From: a virus
IMG/VR virus record: IMGVR_UViG_3300020583_000019
Span: 1 to 50,002 of that record
DNA length: 50,002 nt
Reading direction: 5' to 3' (one strand)
Numbering within the stretch: the stretch's first letter is position 1; each line of letters starts with the position of its first letter. The position numbers were made by a program, and so were the translations under genes. Below, in pieces: positions 29,402 to 38,772 of this stretch. The notes below the pieces were generated by a model, which searched no databases, was not told the origin of the DNA, and was given only the letters and a program-made list of their open reading frames with translations.

Positions 29402-31096
29402 TTAAGGCACAGGGGTAGAAGGATTATCGCTCGACAACCACTTCCGAAAACGGGGACTCTGCATCAGGTGTTTCAACGTCGTCTTATAGGCCAGCAGCGG
29501 TGGAAACATCAGTTCCCACTTTGACGGTGGGCGACTGTAGAACTGGCCCTTCCCTTCCAGCATGGACTCCCGCGCCGCTTGCGGCGTGAGCGTTTTCTTC
29601 GCTGGCACTCCCGGCAAGGATGGGCGCTCGGGCATCGCTGGCGCTTTACCGCCGCCGCTAGGAACTTCTTTCAGCGCCTTGTGTAGTGCGCGAATCTTTC
29701 CCAACTGTTCTGGCTGCGCTCCCATGTTGCGGTAGCGCCCCAGATAGTCAACCGCTCGCGCCCCCGTCTCTCCGGTGATCGGCCCCAGTTTCGTGCTCGG
29801 GTCTTTTGCTTCCATGATCTTCCGCAACGGGGAGTCTCGGTCGGAGAATGTCTGCCGATACTGCTTCCAGTCGGCTTGCAGTTTGCGGTAATCCCGTAAC
29901 GCGTCCGCGCCACCTTTCTTGGCAATGGATTTTGCGATGCTGCTGTCGAGGGATTCACCCACGGTCGCCAGCGCACGCGACACGTCACGCGGCAATTCGC
30001 CCCCGCCCATTTTACGGCCGATTTTTGTGTACAGTCTCCGCGCCACGTCGAGCGGAACATCCACCACTTCCGGTCCGCCTTCCTCAAATCCCTGAGCCTT
30101 TAGCCTCTCCCGCACTTCCGGCGAAGCCTTGCTCAAGAACTCTTTCATGCTCACGCCACCCTTGCCGCCAAACACCGCCGCCTGTGATAGCGGATCTTCC
30201 GCCGTAATCTCTCCCATGATCTGCTTAAAGATGGGGAGACTCTCTCCCGTCAGTATGTTGCTCTGCGCGTGATCAATCGCCTCGGCCACTCCATCCGTTT
30301 TTACGGGAGTGTTTTCCATTCGCCCACTGAACTCCTGCCATTTCTTGCCCTCGGATTCGTTCACCTTCTGCTCGATTTTCCCAACGTGCTCGCGTGCTGT
30401 GTCTGCCATCTCATTCATTCTCTGGTAGACGGGGCCATGCTTCGAGGTAAGGGCCTCCTGCTTAACTTTTGCGGCAGTTTCTTTTGCGGAAGCCTCAGCG
30501 CGTTTCTTGAGCGCGTCCGAAACCGCTCCGGCGTAACTCTCTTTTGCTTTTTCAACTTTCTCCAGTGCCTTTGCGTGGGCCGCATCTTCCTTCGTCGCCG
30601 CCTTTTTGGTGAATGACTCCACATCCTTTTCGCCAACGCCGAGTACATCCCGAACCGCAGCTTTGCCACTTACTTTGGAAACTTTCCCTGCACCCTCCGC
30701 TCCGCCCAAGATATTCGCCGCGCTCCCTACTACTTCTCCTGGCACTGGCGTGTGGAAAGATTCTCCCGGTTTATCAGGCAGCCCCAATCCGTGCGTCAGT
30801 CCAGACGCCATTGCGTTCAGCGGGTCAATGATGTGCGCGGGGTCTTTGAGCACGTTGCCGGCGTAATTCTTTAGGCCGCTGAACATCTCGCCGCCAATCT
30901 CTTTCACCTGCCCGACTGTGCCTCCACCTTTGTACGCCGAGCGAATCTTCTCCGAATCAAGGCCCATCCCAGTAGCCACATCCATGCCAAATTTATCCAC
31001 ACCCGTAGGCTTGGCGACGACGTTCCACTTCTTCCCATCCCATGTCCACTTCTGCCCTGTTTTCGGATCGGTGGCTTCGTAGGTTGGCGGCATCAC
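29402..31096 (-). CDS. Putative ejection (internal virion) protein
   Basis: A 564-aa protein from GTG 31096 (GTGA overlap) or ATG 31093. It opens YEATDPKTGQKWTWDGKKWN, a start I know from phage internal proteins. Long helical stretches (AHAKALEKVEKAKESYAGAV) and a few amphipathic segments follow, and the end is Pro/Ser-rich. Last and largest of three ejection-like genes; expected to pass into the host envelope with the DNA. The call rests on position and composition. Confidence 0.6.
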   Translation of the reverse strand: MMPPTYEATDPKTGQKWTWDGKKWNVVAKPTGVDKFGMDVATGMGLDSEKIRSAYKGGGTVGQVKEIGGEMFSGLKNYAGNVLKDPAHIIDPLNAMASGLTHGLGLPDKPGESFHTPVPGEVVGSAANILGGAEGAGKVSKVSGKAAVRDVLGVGEKDVESFTKKAATKEDAAHAKALEKVEKAKESYAGAVSDALKKRAEASAKETAAKVKQEALTSKHGPVYQRMNEMADTAREHVGKIEQKVNESEGKKWQEFSGRMENTPVKTDGVAEAIDHAQSNILTGESLPIFKQIMGEITAEDPLSQAAVFGGKGGVSMKEFLSKASPEVRERLKAQGFEEGGPEVVDVPLDVARRLYTKIGRKMGGGELPRDVSRALATVGESLDSSIAKSIAKKGGADALRDYRKLQADWKQYRQTFSDRDSPLRKIMEAKDPSTKLGPITGETGARAVDYLGRYRNMGAQPEQLGKIRALHKALKEVPSGGGKAPAMPERPSLPGVPAKKTLTPQAARESMLEGKGQFYSRPPSKWELMFPPLLAYKTTLKHLMQSPRFRKWLSSDNPSTPVP

Positions 31097-32466
31097 TGCA
31101 CCTGCTTAACGGTTGCTCCAGGCACCGGAGGAGGCGGGGGAGCCTCTTCGCCGCCAGCGCCCATGATGGAGTATGCCTTGTCCATCACTTCGCCCAAGTC
31201 GGCCTTGCCGTGGACGATCGCGTCACGGTTCTTTTCGATGTGCTCGATGGCCTTCTGGAAACTCTTTACGTCATCCTCTGCCGATTTAATGTCATCCTTC
31301 CCCGGCCCCGTGATCCAGTGATTCGACGCGGAAGTTTTCAGCGAGCGGAGAGACTGATTCGCCTGTGCAAGTTGCTGGCGCAAGGTTGTAACGGAGTCAT
31401 TCACTTCCTTGTTCAGCTTCGTCGGGTCGGGCTTGAAAAGTTTCTCTGATTGCGCGTCCAACTTCATTCCTAGTTGTTTCATCATTATCATGTCATGGCG
31501 ATTTGAGCGCTCCTCGGCAGAGCGTTCGCGCATCGTCTCCATCGTTTGATGGAACTGATTTTGAATCTGGTCACGCTGGCGGGTAAGCTTGTCTTTCAGT
31601 TCGATCTCTTCCTTTTGCTGCGCGGCTTTCTGTTCCGCTTCCTTTGCGCGTGCCTCTTCCTTCTTCGCTTCCGCGTCCGCCCGCCCTTCTTCCTTCTGCT
31701 GTTCAAGCAAAGCCGAAGCCGTTGTCTTGTCCAGCCCAGTCGTCGTTGTCGGCGCTTTCGCCTGAATCTCTTTCGCCATTCTCTCTTTCTCGTCCAGCGT
31801 CATTTGCAACTGCTGTTTCTGGCCGAGCACCTTCATAAACGTCTCTTTGAGTTTCTGTGCCGCCGTCTGCTTCTGCGCGTTCTGCTGGTCCTGCTGCTTC
31901 TGCTTTGCCGTAACTTTCTTCAGCGCCTCCCCATACACCGTAGTCTTTTCCGGGTTGAGCCAATCCTGATTCAGCGCCTTCGCCATGTTCTTGAGCTTCT
32001 TCGGATCGCCCAGCGTGGCGTCTACTTTCTTCTGTGCCGCTGCCACCGCTTGCTGGTCGCCGCCTTGCTGCGCGGTATAGAGTTCGTTCAGCGCCGATTG
32101 CAGATAGGTCCAGTCGCCTTCGGCCTGTAGCAGTTGCTTTTCCTTCTGCGCCTTCACGCCATCCTTGATGTTCGCTCCCAGCGTGGCAAGGAATCGCTGC
32201 GTACTCCATGCGTGCGGGTTGGCTGTGTTCATGCCGATGCTTCGCGCTGATTGCAACGACTCTCCGCCAGCGGGGATGGCAGCCGGCACAGCGGTATTCG
32301 CCACCTGCTTGCGCTGCGCGGCCTGCTTAATCATCTCGATAATTTGCTGCGCCTTCGCGTTAGGGTCGGACACCTGCGGAGGCAACCCAGGCACAGCACC
32401 GCCGCCGAATGTAGGAGTCGCAATCGGCGCCAACGGAGTTTGTGGCTGCTGTTCCTGTAGGTCCAT
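31093..32466 (-). CDS. Coiled-coil ejection-like protein
   Basis: A 457-aa protein, Gln/Lys/Ala-rich. Coiled coils run from about residue 180 to 330 (EEGRADAEAKKEEARAKEAE), with Pro-rich ends (PPPPPVPG). ATG 32466 overlaps the previous stop (TAATG). Fits an internal core or ejection protein of a short-tailed phage. Confidence 0.6.
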   Translation of the reverse strand: MDLQEQQPQTPLAPIATPTFGGGAVPGLPPQVSDPNAKAQQIIEMIKQAAQRKQVANTAVPAAIPAGGESLQSARSIGMNTANPHAWSTQRFLATLGANIKDGVKAQKEKQLLQAEGDWTYLQSALNELYTAQQGGDQQAVAAAQKKVDATLGDPKKLKNMAKALNQDWLNPEKTTVYGEALKKVTAKQKQQDQQNAQKQTAAQKLKETFMKVLGQKQQLQMTLDEKERMAKEIQAKAPTTTTGLDKTTASALLEQQKEEGRADAEAKKEEARAKEAEQKAAQQKEEIELKDKLTRQRDQIQNQFHQTMETMRERSAEERSNRHDMIMMKQLGMKLDAQSEKLFKPDPTKLNKEVNDSVTTLRQQLAQANQSLRSLKTSASNHWITGPGKDDIKSAEDDVKSFQKAIEHIEKNRDAIVHGKADLGEVMDKAYSIMGAGGEEAPPPPPVPGATVKQVQ

Positions 32467-33296
32467 TATGCCAATCCCGCAATCACGTCAAGGATGCTTC
32501 CAGCGGTCCCGCCAACTCCCGCCGCCGATGCCGCTCCCGCTCCTCCGCTAATCATCGGCAAAAGCCCGCTCAACGTATCCATAAAGCTCGGGCTGTTAGC
32601 CATACGCGAAGCGTTTGCGCTACCTGTGCCCATCAGCGTGCTAATGTAATTTTGGATGGACTGCTCGTACATCTGGGTTTCAAGCTGCCCTTCGTTCAAC
32701 TGCACCTGCGAAAGATAATCGGCCTCGCCAATCTGCGCGCCGCTCCCGAATCGGTTCCCGCTGGTAGAAAATTGCTCCATCAGTGATTCCGTCCCGCGCT
32801 CGATTCCCGGTTGCAACGAAGCGAACAGGTTGTTGATGGCGTCCTGGTTGAACCCTGCCCCGCCCTGTAAGAATTGAAATAGCGCCGCCCCCATGCCCTT
32901 GCCGTAGGTGGAAATCAGATTCTTTTGTAGGTTTGAGAGTTGGGCGGGATTCATGTTGCTGATACCTGTCCCCGCACCTACCCCAGTACCTGTACCCGAC
33001 CCTGTACCGCCACTTGGCAATAACCCCGTACCTCCGGGAACTAAACTCGTTGGTGAGTACCCGCCAGAGTTCGCCCCAAAAGTAGGCACCGCGCTACCCG
33101 GCGCGTAAGGATTGGATGCTGGCGCTCCAGCCGGCAGGTTCGTTGGGGGCAATGCGGGATTCTGTCCGCTACTCGAACCCGTGGAGGGTACAGACGATGT
33201 TCCCGCTCCCGTGCTGCCAGTCGGGTTGCGTCCAGGCAGCAGACTGCTCCAGTTAGAGTCCTGCATAGCGAGAACCGGATTGGAAACAGAAGCCAT
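32466..33296 (-). CDS. Gly/Ser-rich ejection-like protein
   Basis: A 276-aa protein: residues 1-110 low-complexity Gly/Ser/Pro (GTGSGTGTGVGAGTG), residues 115-225 helical (LQKNLISTYGKGMGAALFQF), C-terminal Ala/Gly hydrophobic (ISGGAGAASAAGVGG). Similar in style to P22 gp7-like DNA-transfer proteins. Starts 2 nt after the adaptor gene. Confidence 0.6.
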   Translation of the reverse strand: MASVSNPVLAMQDSNWSSLLPGRNPTGSTGAGTSSVPSTGSSSGQNPALPPTNLPAGAPASNPYAPGSAVPTFGANSGGYSPTSLVPGGTGLLPSGGTGSGTGTGVGAGTGISNMNPAQLSNLQKNLISTYGKGMGAALFQFLQGGAGFNQDAINNLFASLQPGIERGTESLMEQFSTSGNRFGSGAQIGEADYLSQVQLNEGQLETQMYEQSIQNYISTLMGTGSANASRMANSPSFMDTLSGLLPMISGGAGAASAAGVGGTAGSILDVIAGLA

Positions 33297-33297
33297 C

Positions 33298-34101
33298 TCA
33301 GTACCTCGAAGCTCCCACCATAATCTGCACCGGACTCAACCGCTTATCCCTCTCAGGTTGGAGTATACGCGCTGCAATTAGTCCGGGTCTACCTTCTTCT
33401 CCACCGCTTTGCTGATACTTCGGATCACCGTAGAGGATGTTATGGATGTACGTCGCTTGATCGTTCCAGCGAAACGCTAGTGCTCCTCGTTCCGCAGCGG
33501 CGTAGGCTACGATGTCATGCCACTCGGAAGGAACGCGAACAGGCGAAGCGGTAAGATTCTCGTCGTTGAACGGATGACGGACTTGGTACGGCAGGTAGGT
33601 GTTGTAGTTGCTACCCGGCTGACTGCCGAACCAGAACATATTCCCATAGCGAGTGTACTTGAACGGAACCCCCCCCGGTTGAAACAGCAAAGTCTGAATC
33701 GCTTTCGGGGTCAAATAGTCCATCGAATAGGCAGACACGTTACTGGTCGTCGCTACCAGGCCAACGGACACCGCTTGTCCCGGCGTGAGGAAGATTACCG
33801 GATCTTCCATTAGCGTCATGTCGTCGCCCTTGTTCAGAAACGAAGCGACGGGGTACATATAGTTGCTACCCTGATAACCGCGTCCAGGTCCAAGCGTTAC
33901 CTGTGGACCGATGACGCGCAACTCTTCAAACGGCCAGTTTGCCGTAATCTCTTTTAGTGAATCCCGAATCCAAGCGGAAGGCCTCATCTCAGGATTCGCT
34001 TGCTGTTCTGTAACGTCCTGACGATTTTGCAGTGCTGCGGCAACTTTGTTGATTAAGGAGTTGACCGTAATGTTTGTTGCCGCTGGAGGAGGTGTGGGCA
34101 T
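33298..34101 (-). CDS. Head-tail adaptor-like protein
   Basis: A 267-aa protein with an N-terminal helical part (SLINKVAAALQNRQDV, RPSAWIRDSLKEITANWPFE) and a long mixed beta region ending AYAAAERGALAFRWND. This order resembles head-to-tail connector proteins of short-tailed phages (P22 gp4 or T7 gp11 class). Assigned by position and general pattern. Confidence 0.6.
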   Translation of the reverse strand: MPTPPPAATNITVNSLINKVAAALQNRQDVTEQQANPEMRPSAWIRDSLKEITANWPFEELRVIGPQVTLGPGRGYQGSNYMYPVASFLNKGDDMTLMEDPVIFLTPGQAVSVGLVATTSNVSAYSMDYLTPKAIQTLLFQPGGVPFKYTRYGNMFWFGSQPGSNYNTYLPYQVRHPFNDENLTASPVRVPSEWHDIVAYAAAERGALAFRWNDQATYIHNILYGDPKYQQSGGEEGRPGLIAARILQPERDKRLSPVQIMVGASRY

Positions 34102-34105
34102 TTAT

Positions 34106-34492
34106 TCACCCCGCCACATAGAGTTCGCACGTTGCTGAACCGCCAACGCCCGCTAGAGTCAGCGCGGTAAAGCCATTGTTTTTGCTTGCCCCGTAAAACA
34201 AAAATACATCACCAATCCCGATTTGAGATCCTACTGCACCACCGATGGTATAGGTTGGCGTGATGATGATTGGATTTGCTGCATCTCGATTCCTCACCCA
34301 CAGAACGTAGCAGGTTGCGAGCGGAAGCGAAACAGCCCCAGCGGTTTTGAAATACTCATTGTAAAATTGCGCCGTTGCCCCAAACGGCAGGCTGCCGGGA
34401 TTGAGGGGGACTAGCACCGGCGTGTTAGGCGCAAGATTGTCGTAACTGTAAAGCGTTGAGGTCAAGAGCAGGTTTATGTTCGGTGTGCTCAT
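34106..34492 (-). CDS. Structural beta protein
   Basis: A 128-aa protein from ATG 34492, overlapping the previous stop. Strand-rich (TPVLVPLNPGSLPFGATAQF, IGIGDVFLFYGASKNN). Likely a minor virion or tail component. Family unknown. Confidence 0.6.
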   Translation of the reverse strand: MSTPNINLLLTSTLYSYDNLAPNTPVLVPLNPGSLPFGATAQFYNEYFKTAGAVSLPLATCYVLWVRNRDAANPIIITPTYTIGGAVGSQIGIGDVFLFYGASKNNGFTALTLAGVGGSATCELYVAG

Positions 34493-34839
34493 GCGAGGAT
34501 CACCTTGTAGTGCGCTGATGCCGTGCTGCACCTGAGTGTAACAGTTGTTTTGGTCCAAGGGGTAGTAGGAGATCGTCCAATTAACCCGAGGTTGTCTGTG
34601 TCTTGACCTACGATAGTTAGCGGGATTCGGCCTAGCGAATGTTGAATCGTAAAGTCCGTGTTCGCAACTCCCGGCGTTGTTCCACTCGCTTTCCACACGT
34701 CGAGGTTGATGTCTCTGTCCGCATTATTCATCGTGGCCCCAAAGGACACGTTGCGCGCCAGCACTCGCGCATTTCGCTCACCCATTCGGGCCAAGTTGCG
34801 CGGAGATTCATCTACAACACTCTTTGATTGCGGTCGCAT
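34489..34839 (-). CDS. Tail-associated protein with HSLGRIP motif
   Basis: A 116-aa protein from ATG 34839. TDFTIQHSLGRIPLTIVGQD is the 'H(N/S)LGRxP' beta motif common in phage tail or fibre proteins. The N-terminal 50 residues are helical and basic and may bind the tail. Overlaps both neighbours. Confidence 0.65.
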   Translation of the reverse strand: MRPQSKSVVDESPRNLARMGERNARVLARNVSFGATMNNADRDINLDVWKASGTTPGVANTDFTIQHSLGRIPLTIVGQDTDNLGLIGRSPTTPWTKTTVTLRCSTASAHYKVILA

Positions 34840-35795
34840 CAGTACACCGTAGTTTCCACGCGACCCTCGAGCCGCGCCTTCGTGATCGAAACTGGCCCTG
34901 CGTTCGCTGCCCGCTGCACCGAAAGTTGCAGATTGGCTGCTGTAAAATTCATGCCGAGAACAACCGTGCACAGTTTCCCGGTAGCATTGGCGGTACCTAT
35001 TTGTATTGTAGCTGTGGCGCTTTTCGGGGTATCCGGCTGGAGCGCATCCGTCATGCCAACAACTCCGCTCAACGTCACCGTGATCGTCGCCACTCCTAAA
35101 TCCCGGTAGGACAAAATCACGCGGCTTACCGTGGGAGTCCGCCCCTCAATCACGTCCTCTACTTTCCAGTTGTAGAAACTTCCGCTATTCGGGTCGTTGA
35201 AGTTCGTTGGGTCCAGCGTGTAAAAGCTGAAATTGAACCCGACATTTCCTGGAATAAGCAGCATGTTCAAGGGATTGCTCATCCCCCCATTCGACTGCCC
35301 AGGGATTCCTCCACCGCCTCCGCCACCAAACGTGTAATAGACTTGTAGCCCATAGGATGCCACGGAAGCCAGCACAGACTCCGCGGCGACATTCTCCACT
35401 CCCGTTTGAAATCCAAACGTGGGGTCATTGATGTTCGTCGGCGTAAGAGTCGCGCCCCAAAGGTCTGTCGGGCTTCCATAACTAAAAACCTTCGGAGAAG
35501 CTCTCCATTTCGTCGTATCGCTCTTTGCCGTTCCGATCACAACGCCGCTCAGCATAAGCTGGATGTCGAAAAATTCCAGAGCAAATCCCTGTCCTGCAAA
35601 CGCCGATGCGCTGGCGATAACCCCATTTATCGTGGACCCTGCCGGAATCGCAAAACCGAAATTCAATCCTACGAGTGGCCCCGAAGTTGCGCCCGCGCCA
35701 AGATTGTCAGTCGCATATCCAATGCCCGTGATATTTCCGGGAGAAGTCCATCCTACCCCCGAACCGCTGCCCGCTGTTTGTGTACTATTCGGCAT
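34839..35795 (-). CDS. Structural protein, two beta domains
   Basis: A 318-aa protein. Domain one (about 10-155) has GYATDNLGAGATSG ... DLWGATLTPTNINDPTFGFQ, seen in phage structural proteins; a GGGGGGG linker follows, then a second domain with ATITVTLSGVVGM. Probably part of the tail or neck. Confidence 0.6.
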   Translation of the reverse strand: MPNSTQTAGSGSGVGWTSPGNITGIGYATDNLGAGATSGPLVGLNFGFAIPAGSTINGVIASASAFAGQGFALEFFDIQLMLSGVVIGTAKSDTTKWRASPKVFSYGSPTDLWGATLTPTNINDPTFGFQTGVENVAAESVLASVASYGLQVYYTFGGGGGGGIPGQSNGGMSNPLNMLLIPGNVGFNFSFYTLDPTNFNDPNSGSFYNWKVEDVIEGRTPTVSRVILSYRDLGVATITVTLSGVVGMTDALQPDTPKSATATIQIGTANATGKLCTVVLGMNFTAANLQLSVQRAANAGPVSITKARLEGRVETTVY

Positions 35796-35799
35796 CGTC

Positions 35800-37092
35800 T
35801 CACACGTAATTCGGGGCGCAGGTTATTCCCGGAATCGCCAAGTCCCACGTCGCCCAGTTCTTGTCCTCGAACGAATAAACGTATTTTCTTACAAATGTCC
35901 CTAGTGGGATAAGAATTACATAAGTCAAGTAAACATAGCCCAGCACGTACCCCGGAAGGATGTTGGCAAAAGGCGTTGATGTAGCACTCGCCAGGTCCGC
36001 CATAATCGCATCACGCGCCGTTCCCCCAATCGGCTGCGCGTTTGTAACGCTTAGGCTGTACACGTTGTCCTGTGAGATGAAAATCGCGGTCGGCCCGTAC
36101 TGCGCGATAGACCACGGGTACACGTTGCCGATACCGTGCTCGCTGGCCCACATGTGATCGAACTCCCACGGCGTAACCGCGCTGCCGGTAGGCGTCATCT
36201 GTGTTATTCCAAAATTGCGGAACACGTATCCGGCTATTCCCAGCATCGCCAATCCGGTAATCTGGTCCGAAACGTCAAGGAAAGGATTGAATCCCGCGCT
36301 GGTATTCTGCGTCGGGTCCCACTGTAGCGGCAGACCGTTAGCGGACCACCAGATCATATTCGGGAAGTTGTAAATCACTCCCGTTCCCTGGTCCTTCACG
36401 CTCACGTTCGCAAGGATGATCTGGTTGTTCAGTTCTGCCAGGTAGCCGGCGCCAATCGCCAGCGGCCCGGTCATCGTCGGTCCACCCGGCAACCCTCCGC
36501 CAACGGTGGGAGAATCCGTCCTTGAAATTCCTGCTATTGAATTGGAAACGGAAGCATCACTGAACGCCTGTGTAAATACGGGCGTCGCGGCCAGTCCATC
36601 CCAGTACCCGACAAACGGCGTGGTCGTAGGAGGATGTCCCCCACCTCCACCGCTAATGTTCCCGTGCGGCGACCCTTGGATGAATCCTATGGCCGTGTAA
36701 TACATGATGTTCGCAAACGCTTTGTAGCTAACCGGGTTGGTTTCCAAATTCCCCGGTCCAGAAGGCCCGACAACCACCCACGGGAAAGCGGGAAGCAGTG
36801 CTGCACTGTACTGGTAGAGGTCCGGTCCAGCCCACGCAACCGTGTGGTAATTTCCATTGACATCGAGAAACGTGGAAACCCCGAGCGGCCACGATGTCAG
36901 CGATCCGCCTATTTGAAATGGTTGAATCAACTGCGGACGCGAGCGAATCTCCGAGTTGCGAAGCATGAAGTTGTTAAAGGAAGGGGAAGCCTTGTCGGAG
37001 ATGAGTGTTTCTGGATGCTGAACGTCTAGACCCTGATATGGGCCTTCGTACTCGATAGAAAAGGTTCCGTCGCCTTTGATGGAGATCGCCAC
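35800..37092 (-). CDS. Tail hub/nozzle-like protein
   Basis: A 430-aa beta-rich protein: GPYQGLDVQHPETLISDKAS, FNNFMLRNSEIRSRP and repeated WPLGVSTFLDVNG-type blades suggest a beta-propeller like the tail nozzle of short-tailed phages (P22 gp10 or T7 gp12 class). The end KYVYSFEDKNWATWDLAI fits a closing blade. Fold inferred from pattern and position. Confidence 0.6.
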   Translation of the reverse strand: MAISIKGDGTFSIEYEGPYQGLDVQHPETLISDKASPSFNNFMLRNSEIRSRPQLIQPFQIGGSLTSWPLGVSTFLDVNGNYHTVAWAGPDLYQYSAALLPAFPWVVVGPSGPGNLETNPVSYKAFANIMYYTAIGFIQGSPHGNISGGGGGHPPTTTPFVGYWDGLAATPVFTQAFSDASVSNSIAGISRTDSPTVGGGLPGGPTMTGPLAIGAGYLAELNNQIILANVSVKDQGTGVIYNFPNMIWWSANGLPLQWDPTQNTSAGFNPFLDVSDQITGLAMLGIAGYVFRNFGITQMTPTGSAVTPWEFDHMWASEHGIGNVYPWSIAQYGPTAIFISQDNVYSLSVTNAQPIGGTARDAIMADLASATSTPFANILPGYVLGYVYLTYVILIPLGTFVRKYVYSFEDKNWATWDLAIPGITCAPNYV

Positions 37093-37101
37093 ATCATGTC
37101 C

Positions 37102-37608
37102 TCAGATAGAAACCTGCAATACACCGCTACCAAGTGTGTTCAGAACAAGCCCATTTATCGGGAAGGCCTTCATGTACGTTAGACTTCCCCCAGCGGCCGC
37201 CGATTGTGGATTCCAAACTGTCCTGCCCACGACATCTGTAACCAATAACACTGTCGAAGCTGCGGGGTTGTCCCAGAGCATTTGCGTCACGTCAATCAGT
37301 TGCGCGAGTTGCGGGAAGAGGATCGAGAGTACGTTTCCCTGCGCTCCAGCGTTAGCAAGTGAAGAACGCCAGTCCTCAATGCGAACCGTGAACGTGTTCA
37401 CGTCAATCACGGACTCAATCCGGTACGCTCCCGCCCATCCAGATACCGAGGGGTTCTGAATCGAGATGTAGTCATTGACAGCGTGGCCGTGCAGGGCAGC
37501 CACAACTGTTGCAGACCGTGCTCCGTTGCGCGTGATCGACGTAATCGCAATCGAAGTGGATTGGTCTGCTGGAACGAAGGACCAGGGGTTGCCACGAATA
37601 TCGGCCAT
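37102..37608 (-). CDS. Structural protein
   Basis: A 168-aa protein. SATVVAALHGHAVNDYISIQ and AYRIESVIDVNTFTVRIE form a small beta domain of the kind found in phage adaptor or fibre proteins; the C-terminal half is a second beta domain. ATG overlaps the previous stop (ATG/TGA). Confidence 0.65.
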   Translation of the reverse strand: MADIRGNPWSFVPADQSTSIAITSITRNGARSATVVAALHGHAVNDYISIQNPSVSGWAGAYRIESVIDVNTFTVRIEDWRSSLANAGAQGNVLSILFPQLAQLIDVTQMLWDNPAASTVLLVTDVVGRTVWNPQSAAAGGSLTYMKAFPINGLVLNTLGSGVLQVSI

Positions 37609-37877
37609 CAGTACACCCCGCTGGAAGCTGGTAGAGTCGGCAGTTGCGTGCCGGGGTCAACCGGATGAATCAATTTCGGGTCAGGCACAAGTTCCTGCCG
37701 GTCGCGTGATGCTTCTATTGCCCAGTTGAACTCAAGTGCGCCGTTGATGGAACCGTCCTTGCACGTATCGCTGCAAACCAGAAGGCCGTCGTCCCACTCC
37801 ATCAAGGAAATGGGCATCTTGCGGTTGCAGCGCTGACACGTAAAATACGTGTAGTCCATGTAGCCGCGCCAAATCAC
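37608..37877 (-). CDS. Zn-ribbon virion-operon protein
   Basis: An 89-aa protein from GTG 37877 (or ATG 37859). YFTCQRCNRKMPISLMEWDD and VCSDTCKDG form a zinc ribbon, followed by DPKLIHPVDPGT, the typical tail of small head-tail Zn proteins. Coupled on both sides. Confidence 0.7.
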   Translation of the reverse strand: MIWRGYMDYTYFTCQRCNRKMPISLMEWDDGLLVCSDTCKDGSINGALEFNWAIEASRDRQELVPDPKLIHPVDPGTQLPTLPASSGVY

Positions 37878-38176
37878 TAGGCACCAGCTTTCGGCGGAAA
37901 TGACTTAATGGGATTCTTCACTCCGGGCAGTTGTGGTGTATACGTCTGCCCCAGCTTTCCCGTGGCAACGGGTTTTACTTTTTTTACATCCGGTAGGTCG
38001 CCAGATGTTAGCGAATAGGTGTCGGTTACGCCGAGCCTTGAAAAGTGCTGAAAAATCATCCAATCAGAAGCGGCTTGCACAGTAGGGAAGTCTCCCGCAG
38101 TATTGCAGGAGCATTGGACGTGAACAGGCTGGCCGAATCCTGATGGATTAGTTGTGATAACCGCCGAATGGTCCAT
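37877..38176 (-). CDS. Hypothetical virion-operon protein
   Basis: A 99-aa protein with a GGGGGAAG site. CSCNTAGDFPTVQAASDWMI then a Lys/Pro-rich end. A small structural or assembly protein; family unknown. Confidence 0.6.
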   Translation of the reverse strand: MDHSAVITTNPSGFGQPVHVQCSCNTAGDFPTVQAASDWMIFQHFSRLGVTDTYSLTSGDLPDVKKVKPVATGKLGQTYTPQLPGVKNPIKSFPPKAGA

Positions 38177-38188
38177 GCTTCCCCCACC

Positions 38189-38755
38189 TCAGAGCAGCGC
38201 GTACAGATTATACAGCATGTACAAATTCACTGTCCCGTTGCCAATCGTAAGAGTTGGCGTGGTTCCGCCAAGTTTTACTTCAAGGCCCAGGTTGACGCAA
38301 TTCGTTAGCGCAGTAGGCGTAATCAAAATAGTTCCCACGCTCGCTACCGTGTTTACGGCCTGATCCACGAGCCCTGTCGGAGACAGGGAAATCAGGTTTC
38401 CCGTTTTCCCTGTGTACTCAATCTGGATGACTGGAGTTGTTCCGCCAATGGTGTACGCTGTCCCGCCAAACACGTACTCCAAGGTTAGCGTGGTTGGTAC
38501 ATACAAATATCCGCGAGGAGGAACGAGGTAGCTTGGCAGACCTGCCACGATGGGCGGGGCAACTAACTGCACGGCGGTTGTGTTCAACGCGAGCAACTGC
38601 GCGCTGGTAAGCTGGTACACCACCGCCATGTCGGATGACACGCCCATCTGGGCCGTACCGTTCGGAGCCTCGTTCAACTGGAACTGGTCCCAGAACGTCC
38701 CCAGTACTTCGGGCGAAACGCCAAGCGTCTGATTTTGGAACGGCAGTGGGGGCAT
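38189..38755 (-). CDS. Head decoration or fibre-like protein
   Basis: A 188-aa protein just after the capsid gene. LNTTAVQLVAPPIVAGLPSY and YLYVPTTLTLEYVFGGTAYT are beta strands like those of small phage head or neck proteins; the end is NLYMLYNLYALL. GAGGGG precedes the ATG. Decoration role inferred from place. Confidence 0.6.
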   Translation of the reverse strand: MPPLPFQNQTLGVSPEVLGTFWDQFQLNEAPNGTAQMGVSSDMAVVYQLTSAQLLALNTTAVQLVAPPIVAGLPSYLVPPRGYLYVPTTLTLEYVFGGTAYTIGGTTPVIQIEYTGKTGNLISLSPTGLVDQAVNTVASVGTILITPTALTNCVNLGLEVKLGGTTPTLTIGNGTVNLYMLYNLYALL

Positions 38756-38772
38756 TGTTGGCCCCTCCTTTT